Of a stretch of DNA of 64,000 nt, positions 1 to 8,967 are shown in pieces (positions within the stretch are counted from its first letter, which is position 1; each line of letters opens with the position of its first letter). The notes under the pieces are model-generated. The model did not search any database. It was not told the DNA's origin and saw nothing but the letters and a program-made list of their open reading frames with translations. The DNA is from Deltaproteobacteria bacterium (GTDB lineage Bacteria > Desulfobacterota > Binatia > HRBIN30 > CADEER01): contig JAJCZJ010000091.1 in the NCBI GenBank assembly GCA_029262455.1, positions 1 through 64,000 of the forward strand, given 5' to 3'. The position numbers and the translations under genes were made by a program.

Positions 1-2
1 GC

Positions 3-1220
3 GGCGGATCCTTGACCATGGGGTCACGTGACGTGGAGCGATCGGATATTGTTGTCGGCGCCGGAGACCTTGCGTTGGTAGAAGCTGATGGGAACCCGGC
101 ATCGATGGAGATCGCCGTCATCAGCGGTCGCAACGTCGAGATTCTCGTACGACAATCCAGCGTTTGGCGAACCTCCCCGGAGCGATCGATCGTGATCGGC
201 GGTCAACCTTCGCAGATTGTTTCTGACTACATCTCGGCTCTCAGGCAGCAGATGAACCGCGCTCCGATCGATATCGACGGAGATAGCCGGACCGACTTGC
301 TTGTCTCTAACTCGGCGCTCGACCGGGCCTCCATCTTGTTCGGCGATCCATCGGCACCCCAGCTATTCCCACGCTTAGCGAATGTTCCCACCAACAACCC
401 GACGGTTTCAATCGCCGCCGGGCGCATCGATGCGGACCAGGATCTCGACTTTGTCGTGGCGACGACAAGGAATGTTGTGGCCTACTTGGAGCAACTCGAG
501 TCTGGTGAGTTCCGGCAAGCCGGTGAGTTTAGCCTCGACGGGGCAATTGCTGGGCTGGATACGGGATTCTACGATGGTGACGCATTTTCGGATGTTCTTG
601 TGGCAGCGAATGAACCGACGGCACGGATCCTGATGACGAACCCGGTTAATTTCAGTATTCCCGGTAACTTTCTGGCGTTAGAACTCGGTGGTATCCCGAC
701 AGCGGTCAGTGCTTTCTCGCTCGACGCAATTGAAAACCGGCTCGACGCCGCAGTGGCGATCGGTGGCAACAACGAGTTGCGTGTAGGCCTTGGCGATAGT
801 GCGGGTGGTTTCCTGGAACTCGCGCCGCTGGCGACGAGCGTTGGACCAGTAGACATCGCCTGGGGGGACATCGATCGGGACGGCGGCCGCGACTTGGTCA
901 CGGCGAACGCCGACGGATCGATCTCGATCTTCCTCAGTAGCGTCCCGCCGCCCCCGCCGACGCCAGCTCCGACTGAAACTCCGACGATGACCAACACTCC
1001 GACCGACACGGTCGAAGTGACACCGACTCCGGCTGCGTCGGGCACACCGACGCAAACCGGTACCCCAACCGAGGAGCCGCCGACGCCCAAGGAGGGGACG
1101 TTTCAACTTTCGGGCAATGGATGCGCGATTCCCGTTGAATCGGGTGGGTCGGGTTCAGGGCCACTGATGCTTCTGGTTGGACTAGCGGCGATCATCGCGA
1201 GTCGTCGAGTAGGAGTGTGA
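3..1220 (+). CDS. Secreted FG-GAP/VCBS repeat protein, 5' end outside window
   Basis: C-terminal part of a surface or secreted beta-propeller-like protein. The frame is open to the left edge and the first residues already lie inside a repeat, so the start and any signal peptide are upstream of the window. Repeats show the Asp/Gly calcium-loop pattern of FG-GAP modules (IDIDGDSRTDLLVS, RIDADQDLDFVVA, DIDRDGGRDLVTA). A Pro/Thr linker follows at about nt 945-1095. The tail has GNGCAIP, a Gly/Ser spacer, a hydrophobic stretch and a basic end (ASRRVGV), resembling a C-terminal sorting signal. The next gene starts within a few bases of the stop, so the two are probably co-transcribed. Ligand and function are unknown. 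Confidence 0.8.
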   Translation, partial: GGSLTMGSRDVERSDIVVGAGDLALVEADGNPASMEIAVISGRNVEILVRQSSVWRTSPERSIVIGGQPSQIVSDYISALRQQMNRAPIDIDGDSRTDLLVSNSALDRASILFGDPSAPQLFPRLANVPTNNPTVSIAAGRIDADQDLDFVVATTRNVVAYLEQLESGEFRQAGEFSLDGAIAGLDTGFYDGDAFSDVLVAANEPTARILMTNPVNFSIPGNFLALELGGIPTAVSAFSLDAIENRLDAAVAIGGNNELRVGLGDSAGGFLELAPLATSVGPVDIAWGDIDRDGGRDLVTANADGSISIFLSSVPPPPPTPAPTETPTMTNTPTDTVEVTPTPAASGTPTQTGTPTEEPPTPKEGTFQLSGNGCAIPVESGGSGSGPLMLLVGLAAIIASRRVGV

Positions 1221-1222
1221 TC

Positions 1223-2926
1223 GTGCGCATTTGGACGACCATCGTTTTGTCAGTGCTTCTCGCGGTTCCTGCATTTTCGCAGGAGACCCCAACGGAGACC
1301 CCAACGATTCTGCCGACTGCCACGGCGACTGCGACCGGGCCGACAGCGACGCAGACGCAGACCCCGACGATCACGCCGACCCCGAGAGTCCTCCCCGGCC
1401 GATGTACAATGTCTGGCTTGGGGATCACCTCGATTGATGGGGCGGCGGTCGGCAATCTCAATGACGGATTCGATACGACCCCGGACCTCGTACTCGCGGA
1501 CGCCGATAGCAATGCGGTGGCACTCGTACGGATCAATGCAATTGCACTGCAGCGGGTCGACTGCGAGCGCGCCTGGTCGGTGTCCATGATTACGGAGAGT
1601 CAACCGTTTGCGGTCGACGTTTTCTTGGCCGATGCAGGACTGGATCTCGACGTGGCCGTGGCGGGTAATTCCCGGGGCGCGGTGTATTTGGGCGACGGTC
1701 TCGGCGGGTCGGCAGGGGGAGCTGGCGAGCAGTTTGACGTACCTCAAGGCCGTGCAATTGCTGCAGCCAATGTGGATGGTGACGACGCCGATGAGATTCT
1801 GATCGGGACTTTGGGTGGCAACAACGTTCAGGTGCTACGCCTTGGCCAAGAGAATTCGTTGTTCCAGCCGTTGCCGGTTGGTGCGCCGGTTCTGTCTCTG
1901 GCGGTCGCGCTGCTGACGGATGATCAGCATCCCGATGTCATGGTCCTGAACAATCAGGATCAGCTCTTGTTTTTTCCGCGCGCAGTCTCGACCGCCTCAC
2001 CCACCAACACGCCAGCGGGGATTACCCCGGTCTCCACTCCGACCCCGACTCCGCTGCCGGCGGTCTTTGAGGCTTCTAGCACTCTGATCGATCGTGTCTT
2101 GGATGATGACGGCGATGCGGGCACCCCGGATGTGAGCTTCACGATTACCGGGTTTACGGTGGCGGGCGATGAACTGAGTGAAGTCATCGACTCGAGTATT
2201 TTGGGTTTTGACAACGACGGCATACCCGATCTGGCGGTTGTAGGCTTTCTCGGGGGAGACCCGGTCGGCGGCGCGTTGGTCACGTTTCGTGGGACCGCTG
2301 CGGGTGGATTCGGATTGTCAGCACCTTCGGTGCTGAAGCTCGGACCGAATGTGAGCCCGTCGGCGGTAGCGGTGGGTGATTTTCTGCCCTTCGATCCCGA
2401 CACCGGTTCTACCGTCGCGTGGCCGGAGTTGGACATCGCTGTCACAGACGACGGCAACGACCGTGTCATCGTCTTCCGCGGCCTTGGCGACGGGACGTTC
2501 GAAGAATTTGATACGATGCGAACCGGCGGTGGTCCCACGGTCATGCTGGTCGAGGACTTTGATAAGGATCTGTTCGAGGATCTGGCGGTTGGCAACCGGG
2601 ATGACGGCTCTGTGTCGATGTTCCTGACCAACGTGAACGAAATCGCAACGTTTACGCCGACGATTACGAATACCCCGACACTGACCCCATCGATCACCCT
2701 GACGCCGTCGATGACACCGACCGAAACCCCTACCGCAAGCGCGACGTTCACCGAGACTGAGCGTGCGACTCGGACACAGACCCCAACGATTACAACCACC
2801 CCCGGACTCTTTGAGCTGCGCGGTGAAGCATGTGCGGTGGACGGTAGCGGCAATAACGCCGGAGGAGTGTGGATTCTGCTTGGGGCTGCGGTGATCGCGG
2901 GGCTTCGGGGACGGCAGCTGCTCTAG
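1223..2926 (+). CDS. Secreted FG-GAP/VCBS repeat protein with Thr/Pro linkers
   Basis: Exported protein of about 567 residues. The GTG at 1223 is preferred because AGGAG (1211-1215) sits 7 nt upstream; a GTG at 1217 would overlap the previous stop but lie too close to that site. A signal peptide (TIVLSVLLAVPAFS) is followed by a Thr/Pro linker (about residues 20-56). FG-GAP-like repeats follow (NVDGDDADEILIG, FDNDGIPDLAVVG, FDKDLFEDLAVGN), broken by a second linker near residue 260-285 and a third near 476-528. The end (RGEACAV, Gly/Asn spacer, hydrophobic stretch, LRGRQLL) matches the design of the upstream neighbour. It is a tandem paralogue in the same operon. Its role is unknown, possibly adhesion or surface display. 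Confidence 0.82.
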   Translation: MRIWTTIVLSVLLAVPAFSQETPTETPTILPTATATATGPTATQTQTPTITPTPRVLPGRCTMSGLGITSIDGAAVGNLNDGFDTTPDLVLADADSNAVALVRINAIALQRVDCERAWSVSMITESQPFAVDVFLADAGLDLDVAVAGNSRGAVYLGDGLGGSAGGAGEQFDVPQGRAIAAANVDGDDADEILIGTLGGNNVQVLRLGQENSLFQPLPVGAPVLSLAVALLTDDQHPDVMVLNNQDQLLFFPRAVSTASPTNTPAGITPVSTPTPTPLPAVFEASSTLIDRVLDDDGDAGTPDVSFTITGFTVAGDELSEVIDSSILGFDNDGIPDLAVVGFLGGDPVGGALVTFRGTAAGGFGLSAPSVLKLGPNVSPSAVAVGDFLPFDPDTGSTVAWPELDIAVTDDGNDRVIVFRGLGDGTFEEFDTMRTGGGPTVMLVEDFDKDLFEDLAVGNRDDGSVSMFLTNVNEIATFTPTITNTPTLTPSITLTPSMTPTETPTASATFTETERATRTQTPTITTTPGLFELRGEACAVDGSGNNAGGVWILLGAAVIAGLRGRQLL

Positions 2927-3227
2927 GAGTCTTGAACCTCGCCAAAGTTCGAGCGGAAACCGTATTTGCGCATCTGATGCATGATGTGAGGTCGCACGCC
3001 GCACTTTCTTGCAAGTGGCTGAGAAGAGATAGTTGTTTTTCCTATCCATTGATCTAATGAGCTATGAACAATGTCGGCAATTTTCTCGTGATTGCTGCGT
3101 GTAGGTCGGCAAGATTTCGGCGCTGTGTGGTGATTTCCCCCCACATTTAGCAACTTTGCGGTGCGGATTTGTCGAATGGCCCTTCGTGACGCCATGGCAC
3201 TGCACTTGCAGAATCAAGGGAACGTTC
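2927..3227. other. Intergenic stretch with one sigma-54-like motif
   Basis: About 300 bases between the repeat protein and the histidine kinase with no supportable gene. The only notable motif is a sigma-54-like sequence at 3195-3210, listed separately. No strong terminator hairpin with a T-run was seen. Confidence 0.5.
3195..3210 (+). promoter_or_regulatory. Possible sigma-54 -24/-12 element
   Basis: TGGCAC, five bases, then TTGCA, with the GG and GC doublets at the spacing expected of a sigma-54 promoter (consensus TGGCACG-N4-TTGCW; position 7 is T here). The predicted transcript would begin near 3221, only about 7 nt before the chosen kinase start and inside or after its ribosome-binding site. 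Either the kinase starts later (ATG 3285) or the match is chance. Confidence 0.3.
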
Positions 3228-4895
3228 ATGGACATGTTCCCTACAGAGTTATCGGGGCGCCCGTTGGATACACCGTCGGCCTGGATGGACCGCAAGCGTT
3301 TGGTCCTCGTGGTGCGCTCGGTCGTTATCGTGACCGCCGCCTACCTGACCCTCGCTGGCGACCCGATTGCGGTAGACTTCTCACTGCTGGCGTTGGCGCT
3401 GTTTGCTTTGTCGCATGCTGGGTTGATTGCGTTGCCGCGCGAGCGTTTTGACGATTCGCGATTTGGGCCGCTCCTCCTGCTTTTCGACTCGCTGCTGATT
3501 GTTGGTGTTCTCTCGTGGAGTCACGGGCTCTCGCAGGATCTTCTGCTGGTTTATTTCTTTACGGTGTTCTTGGTCTCGGTCGGTGAGACGGTGGGGCAGA
3601 TCGCCATTGGTAGCGCGTTGGTGGCCGGCATGTACGGCTACTGGATGTGGGTCGGCGGCGCCGGACCGTTGGCGCCATCGGTTTGGGTGCGGCTGCCGTT
3701 TTTCTTTCTGGTGGGCGTCTTCTACGCAACGCTGATCGATCAACTGAAAAGAGAACGCCGTCGGCGCATGATGGCGGAGTTCGAGGGTCGCCAGCTTCGT
3801 TTGCTGCTGGACTTGGCCGGCGCGTTTTCCGAAACCGAGGTTACCGAAGAGTTCGTGCGCGGGATGGGCCGCTTCGTCGAGGGGGCGTGCGATGGTGTGC
3901 GCTGCCATATCATTTCCGACGAAGTCGACACGCAGCTCGATCAGGGGCGAATCGCTTTTCCGCTGCGCTCGCGAGGCGAGTCGTACGGGACTTTGGTGGT
4001 TGATACTTGCAATCGGGACGGTTTGACCGATCGCGAGCATTGGATCTGCCAGATCGTAGCGAGCACGGCCGGTTCGGCGCTCTATGCGGCCGAGCAGTCG
4101 AATCAGGCAGATACTGCGACCCGCGCCAAGGACGAGTTTTTGGCCACCGTGTCGCACGAGTTTCGGACTCCGCTGCATGCCATCCTCGGGTACCTCGAAA
4201 TTCTCGACTCTTCGATCGACAAGAGCGGTGACCCCGACCCGATGGTCGAAGAGAGCATTCAACGCATGCGGGTCAACGGTTGCCGGCTGAAGAGTCTGCT
4301 CGAGGAGTTGCTGACCTTTGCGGAGCTGCGCGCAGGTTACGGCCGCATCGTCGCCGAGCCCTTGGCGTTGAGTGATATGTGTGACGAGCTCGGTCGGCGC
4401 ACGCGCGAACAGGTCGCAGACAAACCGGTCACGGTTTCATGGCAGGTGGATTCAGGCGCCGACACGATCACGAGTGATCGCAGGAAGCTCCTGCAGGCTC
4501 TGAGCGGGTTGTTGAGCAACGCCGCTAAGTTCACCAATGAGGGCCGCATCCACGTTATGGCGCGCCGCAGTGGGCCGGAACGCTTCGAGATCTCGGTGTC
4601 TGACACTGGAATTGGTATCGCCTCGTCCGACCTCGCATTGATCTTTGACGACTTCCGTCAAGTGGATGGGTCGGTGACCCGTCGCTACGGTGGTCTCGGA
4701 GTCGGCTTGCCGCTGGTGCAGGAGCTGGTCGCTTTGCTTGGCGGTCACCTCGAAGTGGACAGCGAGCTCGGCAAGGGTACGACGGTGAAGATGTCGTTGC
4801 CGCGTGTCTCCGAAGGCCCGAAAGTCCTGCGCGTGCGACAGGACAGATCCTCGGATGGCGAGGGTAGCGGGCGGCCGGTGCGCAGCGTCGGGTAG
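3228..4895 (+). CDS. Membrane sensor histidine kinase
   Basis: Hybrid-free sensor kinase of about 555 residues. The ATG at 3228 is chosen for the AAGGG (3216-3220) 7 nt upstream. The N-terminal third has five or six hydrophobic membrane segments, followed by a GAF-like cytosolic region (about residues 185-290). The HisKA H-box ATVSHEFRTPLHAILGY has its phospho-accepting His at about residue 310. The ATPase domain has an intact N-box (SNAAKFTNEG), G1 (DTGIGI) and G2 (GLGVGLPLV). No receiver is fused and no response regulator is adjacent, so the partner is unknown. All catalytic motifs are present, unlike the kinase-like protein at 18231-20852. Confidence 0.93.
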   Translation: MDMFPTELSGRPLDTPSAWMDRKRLVLVVRSVVIVTAAYLTLAGDPIAVDFSLLALALFALSHAGLIALPRERFDDSRFGPLLLLFDSLLIVGVLSWSHGLSQDLLLVYFFTVFLVSVGETVGQIAIGSALVAGMYGYWMWVGGAGPLAPSVWVRLPFFFLVGVFYATLIDQLKRERRRRMMAEFEGRQLRLLLDLAGAFSETEVTEEFVRGMGRFVEGACDGVRCHIISDEVDTQLDQGRIAFPLRSRGESYGTLVVDTCNRDGLTDREHWICQIVASTAGSALYAAEQSNQADTATRAKDEFLATVSHEFRTPLHAILGYLEILDSSIDKSGDPDPMVEESIQRMRVNGCRLKSLLEELLTFAELRAGYGRIVAEPLALSDMCDELGRRTREQVADKPVTVSWQVDSGADTITSDRRKLLQALSGLLSNAAKFTNEGRIHVMARRSGPERFEISVSDTGIGIASSDLALIFDDFRQVDGSVTRRYGGLGVGLPLVQELVALLGGHLEVDSELGKGTTVKMSLPRVSEGPKVLRVRQDRSSDGEGSGRPVRSVG

Positions 4896-5038
4896 CGCTG
4901 GTGGCTTCTTAGTCGCGCTGGGCGGGGCACCACCGCGTTCTGAGATTGTTCTCGGGTCCGCTCATAGAGGTCCGGCACCACGGCTCGATTGCAGCCGTCT
5001 GTGTATGTTTGTCAGATCGGTCCGTTGCGAAGCGCCCT

Positions 5039-5965
5039 CTACCGGACGCTGAGGATCGCTTCGGCCAGTTCTCGCGGCGAGTCCTCCTGTAGGAAGTGGC
5101 CGCCGCGAACCGTCGTGTGGGGTTGCCCAGTGGCGCCGGGAACGCGGCGCTGGAAAACCTCGGCCCATGCGGCTGTCGTCGGATCATTGTCGCTGAAGAT
5201 CGTCCGGAAAGGTCGATCGAAACGTTCGAGCGCCTGCCAGACTTTCCGGTTGTGTAGAGCGCCGGGGTCTTCCGGATCAACTGGAATGATCTGCGGGAAT
5301 GCGCGCACGCCGGCTTTGTAGCTCTCGTTGGGGAACGGAGCGTCGTAGGCGGCAATGACCTCGACTGGAAGATCCTCGACCGTTACCCCTTGGATGATAT
5401 CGCCGACCGCTAGCTCGGGTGCGCTGCGCGACATTTCCATCCACGCTTCGATCACCGGCCCCGGCCACCCCTCGACTTCGCCTTCCGGTCGTTGGCGCGC
5501 TGTGGGCAAGATCGTGTTGGCGGCCACGACCGCGCTGAAGCGCTGCGGCTGTGCTGCGACCAGACTGAAGCCGATTGGTCCGCCCCAGTCTTGCAAGAAT
5601 GCTACGACGCCGGCCAAGTCTAGCGAATCGAGTAGGCTCGTGCACCAGGCGACATGGTGCGCGTAGGTGTACTCGGCTTGATCGACTGGCTTGTCGGATC
5701 GACCGAAGCCGATGTGGTCGGGTGCGATGACGCGGCAGCCGCTTTCGGCCACTTGTGCGATCATCTTGCGATAGAGGTACGACCATGAAGGCTCGCCGTG
5801 CAGAAGTAAGACACAGTCGCCGCCGCGTGGTCCCGCATCGACGTAGTGCATCCGGAGCCTCTTACCGCCTGGGTAGGCGACGTCCTGATACTTCGGCTCA
5901 AACGGGTAATCCGGCAGGCTGGCGAATCTCTCTTCGGGAGTGCGCAAGATTTCCATGTGCGCCAA
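5039..5965 (-). CDS. Haloalkane dehalogenase
   Basis: Alpha/beta-hydrolase of 308 residues, the usual haloalkane dehalogenase length, cleaving carbon-halogen bonds to alcohol plus halide. HGEPSW (about 56-61) forms the oxyanion/halide region. The nucleophile elbow is LQDWGG, with Asp126 as nucleophile and Trp127 as a likely halide ligand; esterases have Ser here. The base is His290 in RGGHFLQED, and an Asp near 259-261 is the candidate acid. The pattern resembles the DhlA-like (HLD-I) subgroup. Two in-frame ATGs (5965 and 5956) are possible starts. It is divergent from the sulfotransferase series, so the roughly 60-bp gap holds both promoters. Substrate is not predictable from sequence. Confidence 0.9.
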   Translation of the reverse strand: MAHMEILRTPEERFASLPDYPFEPKYQDVAYPGGKRLRMHYVDAGPRGGDCVLLLHGEPSWSYLYRKMIAQVAESGCRVIAPDHIGFGRSDKPVDQAEYTYAHHVAWCTSLLDSLDLAGVVAFLQDWGGPIGFSLVAAQPQRFSAVVAANTILPTARQRPEGEVEGWPGPVIEAWMEMSRSAPELAVGDIIQGVTVEDLPVEVIAAYDAPFPNESYKAGVRAFPQIIPVDPEDPGALHNRKVWQALERFDRPFRTIFSDNDPTTAAWAEVFQRRVPGATGQPHTTVRGGHFLQEDSPRELAEAILSVR

Positions 5966-6024
5966 CCTACCTCGAATCGCCCGAGCTGTTGAGTGAAGCG
6001 GTATGGATAGGATAACCAGCTTCG

Positions 6025-7197
6025 ATGGCTGATTGGACGTTTGCGGGAATCGAGGAAGAGATACACGAAGCGGCGATTCTGAAAGTAGAACTCAACGACT
6101 TCGGCGATCCCTCGTACCTGCGCGGTCTACGCGCCCTGCTGCAGGCGTACGACGAGGACGACAAACTGTCGGAGACGGGCCGCTTGGCCGCACGTCACGA
6201 CCTGCAGAGCACTCTGATCAAGCGGCTGCGCAGCCAGCAGCAGTTGCGGGAGTCTTCCGCTGAGCTAGACTCTTACGAGATCCGCCGCCCGATCTTCATC
6301 ACCGGCCTGGTACGGACCGGCAGTACCGCTCTGCACTACCTGATGGGGCAGGACCCGAACCTGCAGCCTCTGTCGCATTGGCTCGCGGAGAATCCCATTC
6401 CGCGGCCGCCGCGCGACACCTGGGAGTCCCATCCAAATTTCAAGCGAACGGAGAAGCGTCTGCACGCGTTGTATTCGCAAGATCGATCGCGGGAGGCGAT
6501 GCACTTCATGGACGCCTCGTTGCCGGAAGAGTGCGGCCATTTGATTGCCCAAAACTTTACGGACGATCGCTACATCGTTAGCACGACCCTGCCGTCCTAT
6601 GCGGCGTGGTACGAGAATAACGATCATCCCGAAACCTACGAGCGCCATCGCGATTTGGTTCGCCTGATTGGCTCGAGTGCCCGCGATCGCCGCTGGCTAC
6701 TCAAATACCCGGTCCATCTGCGACAACTTCCTTCGTTGCTTGCCGTGTATCCGGATGCGTGCGTCGTTCAAACGCACCGCAACCCTGCGACGGTGCTGCG
6801 TTCCTACACGAATATGGTGGCGAGCTATCGAAGCATTTTTGAAGATGATCTCGATCGCGAGGCGATTGCTCACGAATTGCTGGAAAGTTGGGCCGGCGCG
6901 GCAGACCGCGGTGTGGCGGCCCGCTCGAATCCGGGCGGCGGACAGTTTATCGACGTCGAGTTTGGTGACTTCTTGGCGGATCCGATGGGCACGGTCCGGC
7001 GCATCTATTCCGCATTCGATCACGATCTGTCGACTGAGGGCGAATGTGCGTTACAGGCTTGGCAAGAAGCCAACCCACAAGGAGCGCACGGGGCCCACAA
7101 TTATAGGAAGGAACAGTTTTACCTTTCGGACGGTGAAGTGCACGAGCGCTTTGCGTCGTACTACCGGCACTTTGGATTGGAGTACGACGAGAAGTGA
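6025..7197 (+). CDS. Sulfotransferase family protein
   Basis: A 390-residue cytosolic protein of the Sulfotransfer_3 type, expected to move a sulfuryl group from PAPS to a hydroxyl or amine acceptor. The PAPS 5'-phosphosulfate loop ITGLVRTGST lies at about residues 92-101. A 3'-phosphate-binding region is suggested by VVQTHRNPATVLRSY, with conserved Arg and Ser. The N-terminal 80 residues are helical and typical of this bacterial subgroup. Its stop overlaps the start of the oxygenase (GTGA), indicating translational coupling and a shared pathway. The acceptor is unknown; small polar lipids or secondary metabolites are possible. Confidence 0.88.
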   Translation: MADWTFAGIEEEIHEAAILKVELNDFGDPSYLRGLRALLQAYDEDDKLSETGRLAARHDLQSTLIKRLRSQQQLRESSAELDSYEIRRPIFITGLVRTGSTALHYLMGQDPNLQPLSHWLAENPIPRPPRDTWESHPNFKRTEKRLHALYSQDRSREAMHFMDASLPEECGHLIAQNFTDDRYIVSTTLPSYAAWYENNDHPETYERHRDLVRLIGSSARDRRWLLKYPVHLRQLPSLLAVYPDACVVQTHRNPATVLRSYTNMVASYRSIFEDDLDREAIAHELLESWAGAADRGVAARSNPGGGQFIDVEFGDFLADPMGTVRRIYSAFDHDLSTEGECALQAWQEANPQGAHGAHNYRKEQFYLSDGEVHERFASYYRHFGLEYDEK

Positions 7198-7907
7198 CCT
7201 CGACGCTGTCGCGCAGGATGGCCGAGATCGATTGGGCCGAGGTCGCGGAGAAACTGGACGAGCAGGGTTGGTGCCGGCTGCGCGGAGTGATGGAGCCCGG
7301 AAGTTGTCGTCGTCTCGTGTCGCTCTACGACAGTGACGATCGCTTTCGCAAGACAGTCGGCATGCTTCAGCACCGGTTCGGCGAGGGGGACTACCGATAC
7401 TTTCGCTATCCTCTGCCGATTCCGGTTGGGCAACTCCGCCGCGGCTTTTACAAAGGGCTCGTGCCGATCGCCAATGCTTGGGCCGAGAGACTCGAGCGGC
7501 CGTTTCGCTACCCCGGTACGCTGAAGGCGTACACCGACAAGTGTCATGGAGTAGGGCAATGCCGACCGACGCCGCTGATGCTTCGCTACGAAGCCGGTGG
7601 GTACAATCGCATGCACCAAGATCTCTACGGACCGGAAGCGTTTCCGCTTCAGGTCGTGATTCCCCTGAGTCAGGCGGGCGGTGACTTTGACGGTGGCGAA
7701 TTTTTGCTTTCCGAGCAAGCACCGCGAATGCAGTCTCGGGTGAGCGTCGTGACGCCAAGGATGGGCGATGCGGTGATCTTTCCAAACGCGGAGAGGCCGT
7801 CGGTCGGCCGGCGCGGGGACTATCGGGTGAACGTGCGCCACGGCGCCAGTACGATTACCCGCGGTCACCGCTTTGCTCTCGGTTTGATCTTCCACGACGC
7901 CGCCTAA
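7194..7907 (+). CDS. 2-oxoglutarate/Fe(II)-dependent oxygenase
   Basis: A 237-residue double-stranded beta-helix dioxygenase. The iron triad is visible as His141 and Asp143 (MHQDLYG) and a distal His216 in NVRHGAS, with Arg residues 8-11 positions later for 2-oxoglutarate. It couples 2OG decarboxylation to oxidation, usually hydroxylation, of a substrate not evident here. The GTG start lies in GTGA overlapping the sulfotransferase stop. A hydroxylating oxygenase coupled to a sulfotransferase could hydroxylate and then sulfate one substrate; this is an inference from the overlap. Confidence 0.88.
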   Translation: MTSTLSRRMAEIDWAEVAEKLDEQGWCRLRGVMEPGSCRRLVSLYDSDDRFRKTVGMLQHRFGEGDYRYFRYPLPIPVGQLRRGFYKGLVPIANAWAERLERPFRYPGTLKAYTDKCHGVGQCRPTPLMLRYEAGGYNRMHQDLYGPEAFPLQVVIPLSQAGGDFDGGEFLLSEQAPRMQSRVSVVTPRMGDAVIFPNAERPSVGRRGDYRVNVRHGASTITRGHRFALGLIFHDAA

Positions 7908-7959
7908 AAGCGACTGCCTCTAGTTGTGGCTCGGCGCGCAGCGTGGCAGCGTGGTCAAT

Positions 7960-8952
7960 ATGGACAGAGATCAAGCACCTCGGGAGATTCTCGTGGCCAG
8001 TCCACGCGGCTTCTGCGCGGGGGTCTCCTACGCCATTGATATCGTCGAATTGGTCCTCGAGCGACACGGGCCGCCGGTCTATGTGAGGCACGAGATCGTC
8101 CACAACAGGCATGTCGTCGACGGCCTGCGTGCACGAGGCGCTCGCTTCGTAGAAGATCTTTCGGACGTGCCGGTGGGAAGTCTCCTGGTGTTTAGTGCCC
8201 ACGGTGTATCTCCAGCGGTGCGCGCCGAGGCCAAGGCTCGCGATCTCAGAGTGATCGACGCGACCTGCCCGCTAGTTGCCAAGGTTCACATCGAAGCCCT
8301 GCGCCACGCGCGCAACGGTTACGAAATTTTGGTCATCGGCCATCGCGGACACGTCGAGGTCGAGGGCACTTTGGGGCATGCGCCAGAGCAGATGCATTTG
8401 GTCGAGACGGTCGAGGATGTTGAGCGGCTCGAGGTTGCGAACCCAGACAAGCTGGCCGTGGTGACCCAAACGACGCTGTCGGTCGACGATACGCGCGATA
8501 TCGTTGCGGCCATCCGCACTCGATTCCCGAACGTCCGAACCCCCGGCAAAGACGATATTTGTTATGCTACGCAAAACCGTCAGACGGCTGTTAAGGAGCT
8601 GGCGCGGCACTGTGACTTCGTGTTCGTCATTGGGTCGCCAAATTCGAGCAACGCCAATCGGTTGGTCGAAGTCGCTCGAAACGAGGGCACCGATTCTCTG
8701 CTCATTGAGAATGCCAGCGGTGTGGAGACTCGAGTCGTCGAGTCGATTCGCAGAGTGGGCTTGACGGCAGGTGCGTCGACGCCGGAGTCGCTGGTGGAGG
8801 GTGTCGTGTTCCGGCTGCGCGAACTCGGATTCGGACAGGTGCGAGATCTGACGACCGCGGAAGAGAACGTGACGTTCCCGTTGCCGAAGCAGCTACGCGA
8901 AGGTGGCGAGGGATTGTTCGGCGGGCCGCGGGCCGTGAGCGGAAACAGCTAG
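7960..8952 (+). CDS. ispH: 4-hydroxy-3-methylbut-2-enyl diphosphate reductase
   Basis: Last enzyme of the MEP isoprenoid pathway, reducing HMBPP to IPP and DMAPP with a 4Fe-4S cluster. The three cluster cysteines are in GFCAGV (Cys19), ATCPLV (Cys103) and DDICYATQ (Cys201). The substrate-binding stretch VVTQTTLSVDDT and the C-terminal SSNANRL and AGASTPESL motifs are intact. The ATG at 7960 gives 330 residues, near the usual 310-330; TTG 7924 and GTG 7951 are weaker options. It sits about 50 nt after the oxygenase and may share its transcript. Confidence 0.95.
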   Translation: MDRDQAPREILVASPRGFCAGVSYAIDIVELVLERHGPPVYVRHEIVHNRHVVDGLRARGARFVEDLSDVPVGSLLVFSAHGVSPAVRAEAKARDLRVIDATCPLVAKVHIEALRHARNGYEILVIGHRGHVEVEGTLGHAPEQMHLVETVEDVERLEVANPDKLAVVTQTTLSVDDTRDIVAAIRTRFPNVRTPGKDDICYATQNRQTAVKELARHCDFVFVIGSPNSSNANRLVEVARNEGTDSLLIENASGVETRVVESIRRVGLTAGASTPESLVEGVVFRLRELGFGQVRDLTTAEENVTFPLPKQLREGGEGLFGGPRAVSGNS

Positions 8953-8967
8953 CTGGGGATTGGGGAC

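Noticed and set aside
569-1090. Minus-strand Gly/Val-rich frame opposite the Pro/Thr linker
   Set aside because: Low-complexity shadow of the ACC-CCG type linker coding; no start signal or homology.
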